Source: Talinum fruticosum (taxonomy: Eukaryota > Streptophyta > Magnoliopsida > Caryophyllales > Talinaceae). Taken from it: a stretch of 64,000 nucleotides of DNA. The translations under genes were made by a program, and so were the position numbers. How positions within the stretch are numbered: position 1 is the stretch's first letter; the number at the start of each line of letters is the position of its first letter. Positions 34,079-45,053 of this stretch are shown in pieces. Where the stretch lies: the NCBI GenBank assembly GCA_021018815.1, contig JAITYX010000045.1:1922001-1986000 (forward strand), written 5' to 3'. The notes under the pieces are model-generated. The model searched no databases and was not told where the DNA came from. It saw nothing but the letters and a program-made list of their open reading frames with translations.

Positions 34079-34549
34079 GCTTTGATATTGGTGCTTATTT
34101 TCTGCAACACATCGATCATATTTGTAGGTGTTTTTCCGGAGTTACTTCGAATCCTACCGTGATTAGTACAATGAGGTATTATAGTCTCTATGGGACTCGT
34201 ACATGGCCGGCGCCGGCCATGTCTTGGGCCCAACCCGTTTTGTGGTTTTCGTGCCGAGCAATCCTTGGTCATTTTCTTTCTTCGTCCTGGCCCATGGCGT
34301 GGTTAATTTCAGTGCTTTGATATTGGTGTTTATTTTCCGCAACACATCGATCATATTTATAGGTGTTTTTCTCGGAGTTACTTCGAATCCTACCGTGATT
34401 AGTACAATGAGGTATTATAGTCTCTATGGGACTCGTACATGGCCAGCGTCGGCAATGTCTTGGGCCCAGCCCGTTTTGTGGTTTTCTTGTGGCCGAGCAA
34501 TCCTTGTCATTTTCTTTCTTCATCCCGGCCAATGGCACGCACCGTTTTT
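34079..34549. repeat. 235-bp tandem duplication in T2
   Basis: Two head-to-tail units (34079-34313 and 34314 to about 34549) start GCTTTGATATTGGTG and share nearly all bases through CTACCGTGATTAGTACAATG and GGGACTCGTACATGG. They differ mostly at the ends. The reading frames over them are products of the repeat. Tat-type elements are known for tandem arrays in this position. Confidence 0.85.
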
Positions 34550-34829
34550 TGACCATGAACTTGAGATTTTCCATATTTCTTTTTATTATTTGTTTTACTG
34601 GGGAATGGGGGCTAGTGCCCAATTTTTTTTATTTTTGTCTTTGTAGTTTTTCTAAGTTTTGTGCATTTTATTAAATAAAAGAACGCATTTTTAGAATCGA
34701 GTTTTGCATTTCTTCTCATTGTATAAGAGTCTTCATTGCGAAATAAATAGTAATAAACAAACACCCTATAAGAGGTTCATTAATTAGAAAGAAGTGGAAG
34801 CGGCAAGGAATCCTCTATGCATCACCATC

Positions 34830-35252
34830 AAAGTCATCATCTAAGATATAGTTCCCGAAGTCCTCTAAGACAGATGTAGAGAATCGGCCACCTCCTTGAT
34901 ACGAGACAACTCCTTGGTCCCAAGCTTGAGAAGCCTCATGAATTTGTCCACTATAAGAAGACTAAGGGAAGTAAAAAGGGTTCCCATGGCAATCAAAGGC
35001 CTGCAAGGGTAGGATTTTCAAGCTCTCCTCGGAATGGCTAGGTCCCGCATCGGAGGTGCTAGGCTTGGAAGCACTAGGTCTTGCCTCGGATGCACTCCTA
35101 TGATGAGCACGCCTTGATGAACCTTGTCTAGCATTACTACTCGAAGGCATTTGTTATTCGGGGGCTTCGGATGATGTTTTAGGGGCACCGGGTAGATTAC
35201 TGGAAGTAGATGCTCTAGATCGGCACCTCTACAAAATCAAAGAAGTAATTAG
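34830..35252 (-). pseudogene. PMD gene of T2, 3' exon
   Basis: The minus strand starts after an intron end (TTTTGTAG near 35231) with an exon encoding a Ser-rich tail, including MPSSSNARQGSSRRAHHRSA and SEARPSASKPSTSDAGP, then LPLQAFD. The same tail is in T0 (SRPAHHRNASEAGPNTSGPS, about 1000). The upstream intron is interrupted by LTR S. The protein tail is low-complexity and probably disordered. Confidence 0.6.
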
Positions 35253-35257
35253 TAAAT

Positions 35258-36841
35258 TGAAAGTTAGCTCTTGGAGAGATTAAGTCACCCTAGAGGGGGT
35301 GAATAGGGTGATGATGAAATTTGCTTCGAATAAAGAATAAAGTCGTCCGAGTAGAGTTGGAGTCACGGATGAACTCGTAAAACACCCGACTCATAAATCA
35401 GTAAATAATATAGAAGCGAGTAGGCTGAACAAGTAAACAATTTGAGTCTAGAATGTACTCGAAAATTGGTAACACCGAGAGTACATGGAAACCCTCCTGG
35501 GGCAGTAAAACCACCGACCATGCTAATCCAAGCACGAAGTCAAATCCACTATTTTGAATCCACAAAATACAGTGAGATCGACTCAACCTCGAGTTGCTCC
35601 CTTAGACAACTCCTTACAAGTTTTTCCTAGACTCGAAATTCCCTTATCTCGATCTAGTACTTCCTAGCCGACATAACCCTTACAACTAGGGACAACTAAG
35701 CTGAGTTAACCTTTACAACTCAGTCAAGGGACCTTACTTAGAGAGTAAGAAGAGAGTTTGTAATCGAGTACAAGACCTTACAACTCGTAATATAATGAAA
35801 TACAAAATTGGAGTTGTAAGTAGAAGATTGAGAATGAATACAATGACTTTTGATCAAGTATGTATTTTTACAATTGGTTCAAGCAATCTCCAAGTCTTGA
35901 GAGTTGGCTTCTATTTATAGATGACCCAAGCAACTTAGCCGTTGTGTCCATCTTCCGACTGGAAGTTCCTTTATGACCGTTGTGAAGGATTTTCCGAGTC
36001 ACTCGTAAAATATCCGTTGAAATATGAACGTTAGACAACGGCTCTTGACTTCTTTGTAAGTGCCTAAAACCACCGGCGGTGTCTTGAAAAATAAGGTGGA
36101 AACCACCGTTGAGCTTTGTGTTGCAGATTTCCAGCTTTGGAAACGGACAACCCCGACACAGTTGTCCGGGGCTAGGTCGAAGTGGAAAAAGCCTTGTCTG
36201 CTGGTGATTTGACATTTGAAGCCGGTTACTTTTATAATTCAAAATTAGGATAGCCTCGTTTGAATCACCTACAAAAGTAAATCAATTTGGTTCTCAAAGT
36301 ATAAAATACTTTGGTCCAAGATTAGACACAGATAATAATATAATTAAGATAATTAAGTGACTACTTATTTGGGTCAGAAAAGGAATGGAATTTTCTAAGT
36401 CTAATATTCATAATACTCAAAATTCCATCTCGAGTCGATCTAAAAGAGAATGAAGTTAAATAACGAATATCGGAGGGAATAAACTTGATCTAGACTTAAC
36501 ATGATTCAAACTAGAAGCGCCGACTCTTACGGAATAAGACCTGTAATATGAAGTCGAGTCCCGAGTACGGTTATACGAATATCGGCGTTTGAGCATGCGA
36601 TAACTCTAAGTGATGAGTGACTCGGAACTCGAGTGAAACAAGGTGAGTGTAGAAATGCTTTCTGAGTCACATAGAGTTATGCATAAATACATGAAATAAT
36701 TTCCGTAACACTTAGAGAAAATACTATATCACTTAGAAAAGTTTCTAAGGCACAGAGAATGATTTGGAATTAAGACTTTATAAGTGAGAAAATCTTATAC
36801 CCGATTCCTCGGAAAAGTGAGGTGTCAAGTCCGAGTCTTCA
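35258..36841. mobile_element. Solo LTR S
   Basis: The 1584-bp sequence starts TGAAAGTTAGC and ends GAGTCTTCA (TG...CA) and is flanked by TAAAT on both sides (35253-35257, 36842-36846). It sits in the last intron of the T2 PMD gene, and PMD sequence resumes cleanly on both sides. A truncated copy in the opposite orientation is at 61925-62857. There is no internal domain, so it is a solo LTR from recombination. It contains CACCCTAGAGGGGGTGAATA near the start, a string seen in several plant LTRs. Parent family not identified. Confidence 0.82.
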
Positions 36842-36846
36842 TAAAT

Positions 36847-38990
36847 CACTCAAAAGCTCAAGAGAATTAGCACTACACTAATCGAGGATTTACCCAAGAA
36901 GTAGAAAAAGATCTTCCAGTCAAGAAAATTTGGAGTCCACAAAGAGCTAACTAAAATATGAGAGATATGGTCCTAGACTGTTCTCGGTTGTACTGCAAAG
37001 TTTATTCGATGATATCAACAAGAAAAATACTTTTAGCACACAACTAAAAGGAAAAGAGCATGTAACTCTTACCCCTCGCCAATTTCTAAGAAATGGATGC
37101 CCAACACATTCCTCTTCCGGGATTTCAGGAATTATGACGAAACGAGGAGATTCCCCAGAAGGGTAACATCCACGTTAAGACTTGGGATATTGATGTCAGT
37201 AGGAGTGATCTGCCAAAGAGAAGAAGTGATGCAGATTAATTTCCATAAAAGAAATTCCATTTATAAGAAGAAAGTTGAGTACTCACTAATTGGGTCATAA
37301 TGCGAGAAGCATGATGGGCGTAGGAAGTATTCAAGTTCGAAGTGAGGTAAAAGGATACCCCACCATGGTCGCCGCTTGCTCAATTGGAGAGAGAGAGCAA
37401 AAATAGAACATGGTCGGAGGAGGATCAACCGCAACAAACAGAAGCTACGTGTTAAGTTGAATTTTAGGAGTGATGCTCTCCCCAAGAAACTAATAAAATC
37501 CAAATGGACCTTCAAATAAAATCCTTCTTTCACTTAATTCCTGAGCCACAAGAACATTTTAGGGAAGTTGAAGTTGGGCCCAAGGGTGGAAGTTGGCCTA
37601 CATACAAGAATTATCAAGAAATCAGCTAGCAAGAACGAAAAACAACAAGAAAATGGATGAAAAATAGTGGATATAGAGGGCTGGAGCACACCACGGGAAT
37701 CCCCGCAGGCAGTGGTGCAGGTTGTGGGCATGACCAACTACTAAAAACGTGGTAAAAGTCCTTTTAAGCATATTTTGGAGCAAGTTTTGAGAGTAGAGGC
37801 AACATACCAAGTCTGCACGGTTAAGGGCTGATCTCATGAAGCCTAGTTCATGTATCTTGGGATGTTTAAGATAAACTCTAACCTCTGACGGAGACGCCGA
37901 AAATATGGGCCAAATTGAGCCGGGAGAAAGGTATGGAAAATATTCGTACAACCACGGCTACATTTTGACAAGTCAATTAAAACATTTTTCATATCCACAC
38001 AAGATAGAAAAGTAAAAATTAAAGAAAAAAGAATTTGAGCATATCTTAATGATCTTCCATAAGCCATTCAAATGAATTTGGTGGAGTCCATTTCTAATCT
38101 TGTGTGCTACACACCGGCACAGAGGTCCCTAATGAGGCAAGTGTATGAAGGAGCATGCCAATTGAGCTCCTTTATTCTATCAAGGTCCACTAAGTTCACT
38201 AAATAGTGAACATGAATTTTACCAGCCTGGTCAGAAAAGAGGATCGTACTCAAGAGAAGAGCAAGCACGATCGTAATTTGTTGTTAAGGAGAATGTGAGG
38301 CCAGAAAACTTCATCCTCAAAAGCCTCAAAAAGGATGGTATACTTGATGTGGTTACTATCTGTAAATCTATCTACTACTGGATCGAAAAGGTGGTAAAGG
38401 TAGTGACGATTCTTATATAGATTATGGTCATAGGCTAAAGGTTCTCCCGAGAAGCCCAAACCGGATAAAACAACAAAACCAAAGGGAGTTATTGTCATCT
38501 CACCGAAGGGGAGGTGGAACGTGTTGGTTGTGATCCAAAATCACTCACTGATGGCTCTTATAGGATCTCTCTCCCTCTTATCAATAAGGTGACGTAAAGC
38601 GATGTAGAGAGGTCTGAACCCATCATTGTACATGACATTCTCGAAAGGAAAGTGCATCCTCGTGCATGTCTCCATAAACTTCAGGATGGCTCCACTACTT
38701 CGAATTAAGCCTTTCTCCAAAACAAAATCCCATAAGATTTTGGTTAAAATTTTACTTTAAATGAGCAAATGAAGAAGTTTAAGCTAATTAGCTTACTGAA
38801 GAGGAGATATCTTGGATTCCTACCAGTAGATGACTTGGATTCCATTCGTTCTTGGGACGCCATTCACGCTCAAGGAAATAAGGCTCTCGGCTCTAGTTCT
38901 TCCTACATGATGAGCTTTTCTTCTAGCCATTTTGAGGACAAAGAGTTCTTAAGAACCAACTAGTTTTCAAGAGGGAGTAAAGCAAGGAAA
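36847..38990 (-). pseudogene. PMD gene of T2, main part
   Basis: This is the most complete PMD core in the window. From right to left the exons encode MARRKAHHVGRTRAES (start about 38922), MHFPFENVMYNDGFRPLYIA, then TNTFHLPFGEMTITPFGF with VVLSGLGFSGEPLAYDHNLY (38250-38535), KYTILFEAFEDEVFWPH, FLSCVDMKNVLIDL, YEYFPYLSPGSIWPIFSAS, and from 37533 down MKEGFYLKVHLDFISFLGRA. The FHLPxGEMTIT motif defines the plant mobile domain. Introns with GT-AG ends are visible (for example GTAAGAGTTACATG at 37071 to TTTGCAG at about 37003). Isolated stops and frameshifts occur. Known host PMD proteins act in the nucleus in silencing and genome stability; for this copy that is inference. Confidence 0.72.
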
Positions 38991-39054
38991 TGTCAGAGGA
39001 GAGTAAGAATAAGATGAAGAGTTTGTGTGCAAAATGAAACACACCATTCACCTC

Positions 39055-39062
39055 CTTTTATA
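39055..39062 (-). promoter_or_regulatory. TATA box of the PMD gene in T2
   Basis: The minus strand reads TATAAAAG, about 130 bp upstream of the first exon. GGAGGTGAATGGTGTGTTTC and TTTTGCACAC follow, as in T1 (9245-9252). The box lies about 620 bp from the 3' polypurine tract. Confidence 0.55.
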
Positions 39063-39680
39063 AGCAAGTTCGGTTAAGGCATCCAAGCACATAAAAAAAT
39101 TCAAGCAAGTAGTAGGGAACCATGGAAATCCAACCAGGCACCCCGGAGGCCACGCTTGCAAAAGGCTGGCCAGCGCTAGCCACGAGGCGCTATGAAGTCC
39201 AATCGGTGACAGCTTTTGCAACCTAACCCGCCTCCGTAGTCTCGTGAAACCTTGTCCACATGGAGCATGTGATTTTTGTCCCTTGTGCATGCAAGTGGAA
39301 GCTTCCGGACCCACCAGTCAACTTTTTCGGAATAGTTTTATCGATCTGCTTTTTTACTGTATTATTCGGGTAAAAATACCGATCTTTTGTCGATTCAATT
39401 ATACACTAACAAGTGTGCTAGCATAACAGATTACTTAGCCAAGCTTCGGATCAAAAATGATCAAAGTTTCAGCACAAAAATATGCTAAGCTTCAAGCTCC
39501 GATCAAGCCAAGCTTAGGATCCTTTTACCAAACTTCGAACGCATGCATCGCGATCATGTTCGAGTCCCGATCTTGAGTTCAGGTTTGATTACAACCAATT
39601 CCAGGCATCACAATATTTTATAAAAATTGAGGTAAGTACCGTTTAGTGTCTACTTTGACCCTTCGTCTTTTTAGACTTGG
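39063..39680. other. Spacer between PMD gene and T2 PPT
   Basis: No gene seen. It corresponds, reversed, to 8646-9244. GC-rich patches occur around 39130-39260. Confidence 0.5.
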
Positions 39681-39698
39681 TCAAAGTGGGGCCTAACT
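39681..39698 (+). other. T2 polypurine tract
   Basis: TCAAAGTGGGGCCTAACT stands immediately before the LTR and corresponds to 8628-8645 in T1. It confirms that the antisense PMD gene lies inside the retroelement. Confidence 0.7.
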
Positions 39699-41663
39699 CG
39701 TAGACACCTAAAAAGTGTCGTCCATCATCTCTTTATTTATGTTTTATTTTTTGGCCCCATGATGATAATCCCGAGTCCGGTTTGTGGATTTGGATCTCGA
39801 TCGTGATCGATTGGTGCAAGATAAGCCGAGTAAACCACAAAGAACCCTCAGCACCCAATAAATAACCTTTTATCTTGGGTCGATCCACAAATCCTCTTTT
39901 CTTTCGGACCGTCCAAGAACCGGGCCAAGCCTTGAGAGATTGTGGGGTCCCATGCTATGTGCCGGGAAATTCCAAGTTCAAAATACCGCATTCTACTTTT
40001 GTCTAAATCAGACAAGGAGTTGAAGACCTAAAGACGATGTTAAAGCGTTTCATTTCATGATCGGGAGCATCAACGTGTTGCGTTTTAAGCTTCACGAGGC
40101 TAGAAGCTTTTACCTCCCAAACAACGTTGTGGCTGGCACACGCCTTCTAGAAGCATGGTGGAAAACTGCGTTTTAGGCTTGGAGATTCCTTGGAAGCACA
40201 ACTAGGGTATAAAACCCTAGAAGCGCCCGATTGGCCGACACCTACCTTCTCTTTTAGCCTGGTTCTATCCAGTTTTATCCTTTTGCTAATCCGGTTCTAT
40301 CTCATAGGATTTTCCCCGATTTTATTTCAACTGTTTGGACTGGCTGATAAGAGGAAAACCGTAGGTCATTTGTGATCTAGATCCTCTCCTATAAATAGAG
40401 ACGTATGGCTCTCATTCTCATACAGCCTTCTCGCCTTAACATTACGCTGCTGAAAGCCAATCTAAATACTCTCACCTAAACGTCATTCTGCTGAAATTTC
40501 GTAAGCATTCATCTTTGATCGTTGAATTTGTGCAAAGAGCTAAAGAATATTCGATTATTCTGATCTCTGGGCACTCATTCAACTTATCGTTACTATACAT
40601 TATACACCATTCACAAAACTAGCCCTTTTCTTCATATTGTCACCATTGCATCAAGAGATCCGAGTGTGAAGATCCGGATCAGCAAGGTGGGACAACCTAA
40701 GGATCATAATTTAACCTTCGAACGGTTATATTTATTTCTATCTTTATTACTTTCCATATTGTGTTTTAAGAGATGCAATCGCTTTAAATTCCTCCATGAC
40801 CTATGTAATTTTTCTATTTCACGCTTTACTTTATCACTTTCTTTACTTTCACTTTTATCGCTTTCTTTATTGTTTTGTTGGTTATTTTTTGGTTGCTTTA
40901 ATTTTGTTTAGCATGTGGATGTATGCTTGTTTTCTCACATCATTCTAATACAATACTCGAACTAGTAATAGTCGTCTTCGGACGGGCGGAATGGAAGGAA
41001 TTTTCCCTACGTTTCGTACTCTCGCTCCCAAATCCGATTCTCGGTTCAAAGACCGATGGAGTCATTTTCGTCTCTTTTAGTCTTAGTTTTTCCATACTAA
41101 GATTGAAAGAGCAAATTTTATTTCGTTAGTTTATCTTTCCTAAAAACTAACTGGCGACTCTTTTATTTTATGCCTTATTCTATTCAAAAATTACATCTTG
41201 GTGTTTTCCGCTTGTAGGATTAGTAAGAGGAGGTTTTACGCTTGCGGGGTAGAGGCCGAGGCTGACTCCGTCAGCCCCAGCCTCCGGCCGACACCCGCCT
41301 TCACGTGACACGAGCTGCCGCTCGTAGTGCTCGGGTGGTCGGCGAGTGAGGCTTCGGTTCGGATTGATTTTTTACAGTAATCTAGCCCTAAAGCCTCAAG
41401 GCAGGACCAAAACCCTAATTTTACTTTGTTTCTTAGTTAGAAAATAAGATCTTGAGAATTCCGAAAATAATTTTTGAAATAAAATAATTAAAAAATCGCC
41501 ATTCAAACTTTGACTAATTAATAAAATTCGAAAAATCTTCATAAAAGGTTCATCCCCACATTTGAAATTCGACTTTGTAAAACCATGTTAAAAACAATCT
41601 CAAAAAGGAGAGACCCGACACAAGTGGGGAAGCTCGGTGCCCTGACCGGCCGTGGTTCCTACA
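39699..41663 (+). repeat. T2 3' LTR
   Basis: It starts CGTAGACACCTAAAAAGTG (first base changed from T) and ends GGTTCCTACA. It aligns with the reverse of 45054-47089. Length is 1965 bp. It includes TATAAATAGAGACG near 40390, a plausible TATA region of the retroelement promoter. It is followed by CTCAC, the likely TSD, and T1 sequence. Confidence 0.82.
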
Positions 41664-41668
41664 CTCAC

Positions 41669-42243
41669 GTAGAGGTAAAAATAAATTGGGCCGCCTAATT
41701 GGACCGCCCTTAAAAATTAATAAAAATAATACAAAGTAAAATACATAAGCGGACAACCTAACCGTGTTGTCTAACAAATGAATAAAGTAACCGTCTAATT
41801 GGACAAGTAAAATAGAAATATGAATTATAAAGTTAGAATTACCGGGGATATTCGGCCCGGCCAACCCACTGTTGTCCGGTGGTGGCCGGCGCCTGTCACG
41901 GCATGGCCTAGTTGGGCCAGGCTTGGCCCGATGTCCAGACATTGTGCTAGACGTAGTATTTTTTTAACCGATCCAAGTTCGTGTACTCGAAAAATTTCTT
42001 CTCGATCTAAATGAATCGGTTTCACTGTTCCACTTGACAATATCCGATTAAGCACAAATGGACCTTGTCAATTATGCCTAAACTTCCCTCCTCGGATCCC
42101 GAATTGGTGCTCTAATCTCTTTGAGTATCAAATCTCCAATTTATAGATTTCGAGGCTTCATTCTTTTGTTGAATTCCTTAATATACGAGCCTGGTATATT
42201 TGGACATTGTGTCGGGCGCCGAGGCGCCTTTCATCCAGCAATA
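41669..42243 (-). pseudogene. T1 integrase C-terminal end and spacer
   Basis: The reverse strand continues the integrase end (TVKPIHLDREEIFRVHELGS) and then a GC-rich spacer with GGCCGGCGCC-type palindromes. It is homologous to 32640-32900. It contains the T2 insertion site at its left edge. Confidence 0.6.
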
Positions 42244-42456
42244 CTAACTCCTCGTAGCGTGCTTTGGCCCACTCGCTTTTGGGATCCGACTTTCAGCAAT
42301 TATCGTTAACGAGGGAATGGAAATTTTTATTGGAAGGACTACTTTCATGCCATAAACTTGGGTGTAAGTTGTTGCTCCGGTAGAATTTCTAATAGATGTC
42401 CGATAGCCCCATAAAGCAAATGGCAATTTATCGAGGCCAATCCTTATAATTGACAT
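42244..42456 (-). pseudogene. T1 integrase fragment
   Basis: The frame encodes LPFALWGYRTSIRNSTGATT, then YGMKVVLPIKISIPSL. This is the segment after the catalytic Glu of a Tat-type integrase. The catalytic core and zinc finger are missing; upstream the sequence joins almost directly to reverse transcriptase, so an internal deletion removed RNase H and most of integrase. Confidence 0.75.
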
Positions 42457-42489
42457 CCATCTTTTCCACTATTCTATGAATGTTCTTGT

Positions 42490-42930
42490 GCCCCTGCCCT
42501 ATCTTTGGACTTTATGATCATGTCATCAATATAAACATTGGCTTCCTTGTGGATCATGTAATGCAGATACGATTGTAGCCATCCTTTGGTATGTTGCACC
42601 GACATTCTTAAGCCCAAATGGCATCACCACATAACAATACGTCCCCTATTGAGTGATGAAGGTCATCTTTTTCATGTCTTCTTTAGCCATCTTAACCTGA
42701 TTATACCCAGCGTAGTCGTCGATAAACGAAAGCAAGGAATGACCCATGATGTTATCTATAAGGATGTCGATATGAGGTAGTGGGAAATCATCCTTGGGGC
42801 TAGCCTTATTCAGATCTCTAAAGTTAACGCACATGTGGACCATGCCGTCTTTCTTCGGAACCGGTACTATATTTGCTACACACTAAGGATTGTGAACTAC
42901 CTTGATGAACCCAGCCTCTAACTACTTCTG
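42490..42930 (-). pseudogene. T1 reverse transcriptase fragment
   Basis: The frame at 42646-42843 reads MVHMCVNFRDLNKASPKDDF, LPHIDILIDNI and FIDDYAGYNQVKM, followed by VMPFGLKNVGATYQRM and EANVYIDDMIIKSKD in broken frames. YIDD is the catalytic box. The thumb and the RNase H are missing. T2 lacks exactly this part of pol. Confidence 0.78.
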
Positions 42931-43039
42931 AACTTCTTCCTTAATCTTCGAGTGCCCACTCGGGTTTCATCATTCTCGGTTCGCTTAACTAGCTTAGCAT
43001 CTTCGTAACGTGGAATTTTGGAGGTATTCTCGGAACATG

Positions 43040-43800
43040 ATGATAGGGATTATCGGAACCTTTAAACTTGATATCGGGCATGGTAAACTTTGGAGGTAGC
43101 TTACCTATAGGAATTAAAGTGAATCCTTTATGATCAAAATAATGATACTAAACATGGATAACTTCCTTAACATTTGTTCTATCTCATCTACACGTGGATC
43201 AGCTGAGGTTCGGATTTATGTTTGGGGATTCGTGTTTGGGACCGTTTGGAGGAGACAATCTAGGTAGAGGTGGAGGACCTAATCTCCCTCCTTTTCTCAA
43301 ATGTTTTGCTTCTTCATATCTCTCTTACTGTCCTCAATAGCTTTTATAATAGTCTTAAGATCCCTTAATATAGATACTATCTTTTCATCTTGATCATCCA
43401 TCCTAGTTTCCATCGTGGCTAAGTTCTCATTAAGCAAAGTGAGAATGGGAGACTATTCTAGAGATGCGTCCATTCGAAGGGAATCCTTTCTAAGTACTAT
43501 CTTACGACGAAGACTTGACTGAACTGGCGTGGTATGCACCGAAACTTGTCGCACCAATGTGGACCTCGGAGTAGAACGTAACGCAAAACGAGGAGAAGAT
43601 GTGCTGGACTCATTGGTGAGGCGTTCTAATCTTTTAGAACTCGGATTCCAATGGTATTGAATTGTCGTAAACTTCCCTATTCTACAGCCCAAAGGATGAT
43701 GTTTAGGACCATGTGAAAGAAAACCACTTTTGGGAGGGAGGGACTTAAGCGCAAGACCCGAAGAGACTACAAATGCTTTTATTTTGATGCACATAGAAAT
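43040..43800 (-). pseudogene. T1 gag fragment
   Basis: The N-terminal region at 43453-43794 (SSGLALKSLPPKSGFLSHGP, ERLTNESSTSS) is shared with T3 (63050-63200) and partly with T2 (28737-28800). A coiled-coil part (reverse of 43340-43440) and the start of the capsid (FTMPDIKFKGSDNPYHHV near 43080) follow, then the sequence jumps to reverse transcriptase. Most of the capsid and the protease are lost. Confidence 0.65.
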
Positions 43801-43916
43801 GCGACGAAAAATAAACTCATGCGATGATGTATGACATAATTTCGGATGATTCTATGATTTGGCTAATGCACAATGAATTATGGATCCTTAATAGAAAGAT
43901 AATTTTATTTGGCAAG

Positions 43917-44275
43917 ATGATAATGCATTTCCTTATATTTGGGATTGATTTTCTTTTGCTAAATATGGATGCAAAATGGACTCATCTAATGTGAGAAGAA
44001 TTTAATTTTGGCTAATGCAAATGCAAAATGGACTCACCTAATATGAGATGATTTTATTTTGGCTAATGCAAAATGGACTCAGCTAATATGAGATGATTTT
44101 AATTTGGATAATGAAAAATGGACTTACCTAATCTGAGATGATTTTAATTTGGCTAATGAAAATGCACAAATAGACTAACCTAATATGAGATGAATTTATT
44201 TTGGCTATTGAAATACGAAATGGAGCCACTGATATGAGATACATTTATTTTGGCTAATGAAATGCAAAATGGAAA
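43917..44275. repeat. 45-52 bp minisatellite in T1 leader
   Basis: About six head-to-tail units of the type ATATGAGATGATTTTA..TTTGGCTAATG..AAAATGGACTCACCTA lie at 43917-44275. Unit length varies from 45 to 52 bp through small insertions of AATGCA. The array lies between the primer-binding site and gag. Confidence 0.8.
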
Positions 44276-44693
44276 TGTAAAATGAGAATGTAAATGGAAT
44301 GTTAAAAAAACCGGGACTAACTTATCAAAAGATAGAGGGAACTTTGGTGGAATCCTCCTGAACCGATCGGCGGTGACTACCTAAACCACTTAAAGAAGGT
44401 TTTAGTACTCGGAAATGCAAGCGAGTTGACTAACCTAAAAGGGAAAAAGGTAATTTGAATTTTGGTTAAATGCACGTAATGGACTCGACTCTAGGAAATA
44501 TATTAAAGTGTTTTATTTACACCAATGCAAGGGCAAATCCGCACTCCTCACCTATTCCTAAAGGCTCGCAGGTAAAGGATTAAATCTAAAAATACACACA
44601 CTTATCCAAGCATGCAAAGGAAGTCAAGGGATCTTCTAGTAGTCAAAAGATCTATGATCAAAGAGGTTTAGACTAGGTAGGATACATCGTGAC

Positions 44694-44927
44694 TCATAAT
44701 TCGAGGATTTGCTCTTTTATGTAGGGCACGTCAAGAGAAAAGTCCAAAATCCTAGGTGTCTTTCGGTGAACCAAACGTTTTGAACAAAGAGTGCATGCTA
44801 CGAGGGAAAAGTTACTAATTGCATTGGCAATCAAGCCTAATTGGGCCTGCCTAGGATTCACCGGGAGCCTCTTACCGGAAGGGTTAAAGAGGGGATAAAA
44901 TAAATTTTTCCTAGGGGTCCAAAACAA
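44694..44927 (-). other. Short open frame in T1 leader
   Basis: 77 codons (starting MFWTPRKNLFYPLFNPSGKR) between the LTR and gag. Not recognised. It may only be the untranslated leader of a Tat-like element. Confidence 0.25.
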
Positions 44928-45034
44928 TAATAAACTATGTTCTAAAGGTTGCTAAATGTGGGATGTCTAATGCAAGCACATCATTCAATTCACTACTAAC
45001 ATTTTCAAGTTTCACCCTCTTAACAAAAAATTTA

Positions 45035-45052
45035 TCCCTTAAGGGGTCGCCA
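45035..45052 (-). other. T1 primer-binding site
   Basis: The minus strand reads TGGCGACCCCTTAAGGGA just after the LTR end. TGGCGAC starts are usual in Tat/Ogre elements, which often use tRNA-Arg. The exact tRNA was not checked. Confidence 0.55.
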
Positions 45053-45053
45053 C

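Larger units (their letters stand above)
28737..41663 (+). mobile_element. Tat-like Ty3/gypsy element T2, 5' truncated
   Basis: Left to right: gag (28926-29830), zinc-binding linker, protease, G-patch-like segment, integrase, DUF7745-like gene on the minus strand, 235-bp tandem repeat, PMD gene on the minus strand (split by solo LTR S), polypurine tract and 3' LTR. Reverse transcriptase and RNase H are absent. The 3' LTR is followed by CTCAC and then by T1 sequence (post-integrase region), showing that T2 inserted in T1 between its integrase and its DUF7745-like gene. The same site is unbroken in T2 itself (CCTCTAAGTGAGCG near 32891). The 5' LTR has been lost at block D. Confidence 0.75.

Noticed and set aside
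34063..34674. Overlapping frames of 63-147 codons on both strands
   Set aside because: Produced by the 235-bp duplication; frames change between units and show no domain.
43917..44275. CRISPR-like array
   Set aside because: Units are contiguous degenerate repeats with no unique spacers, in a plant genome.
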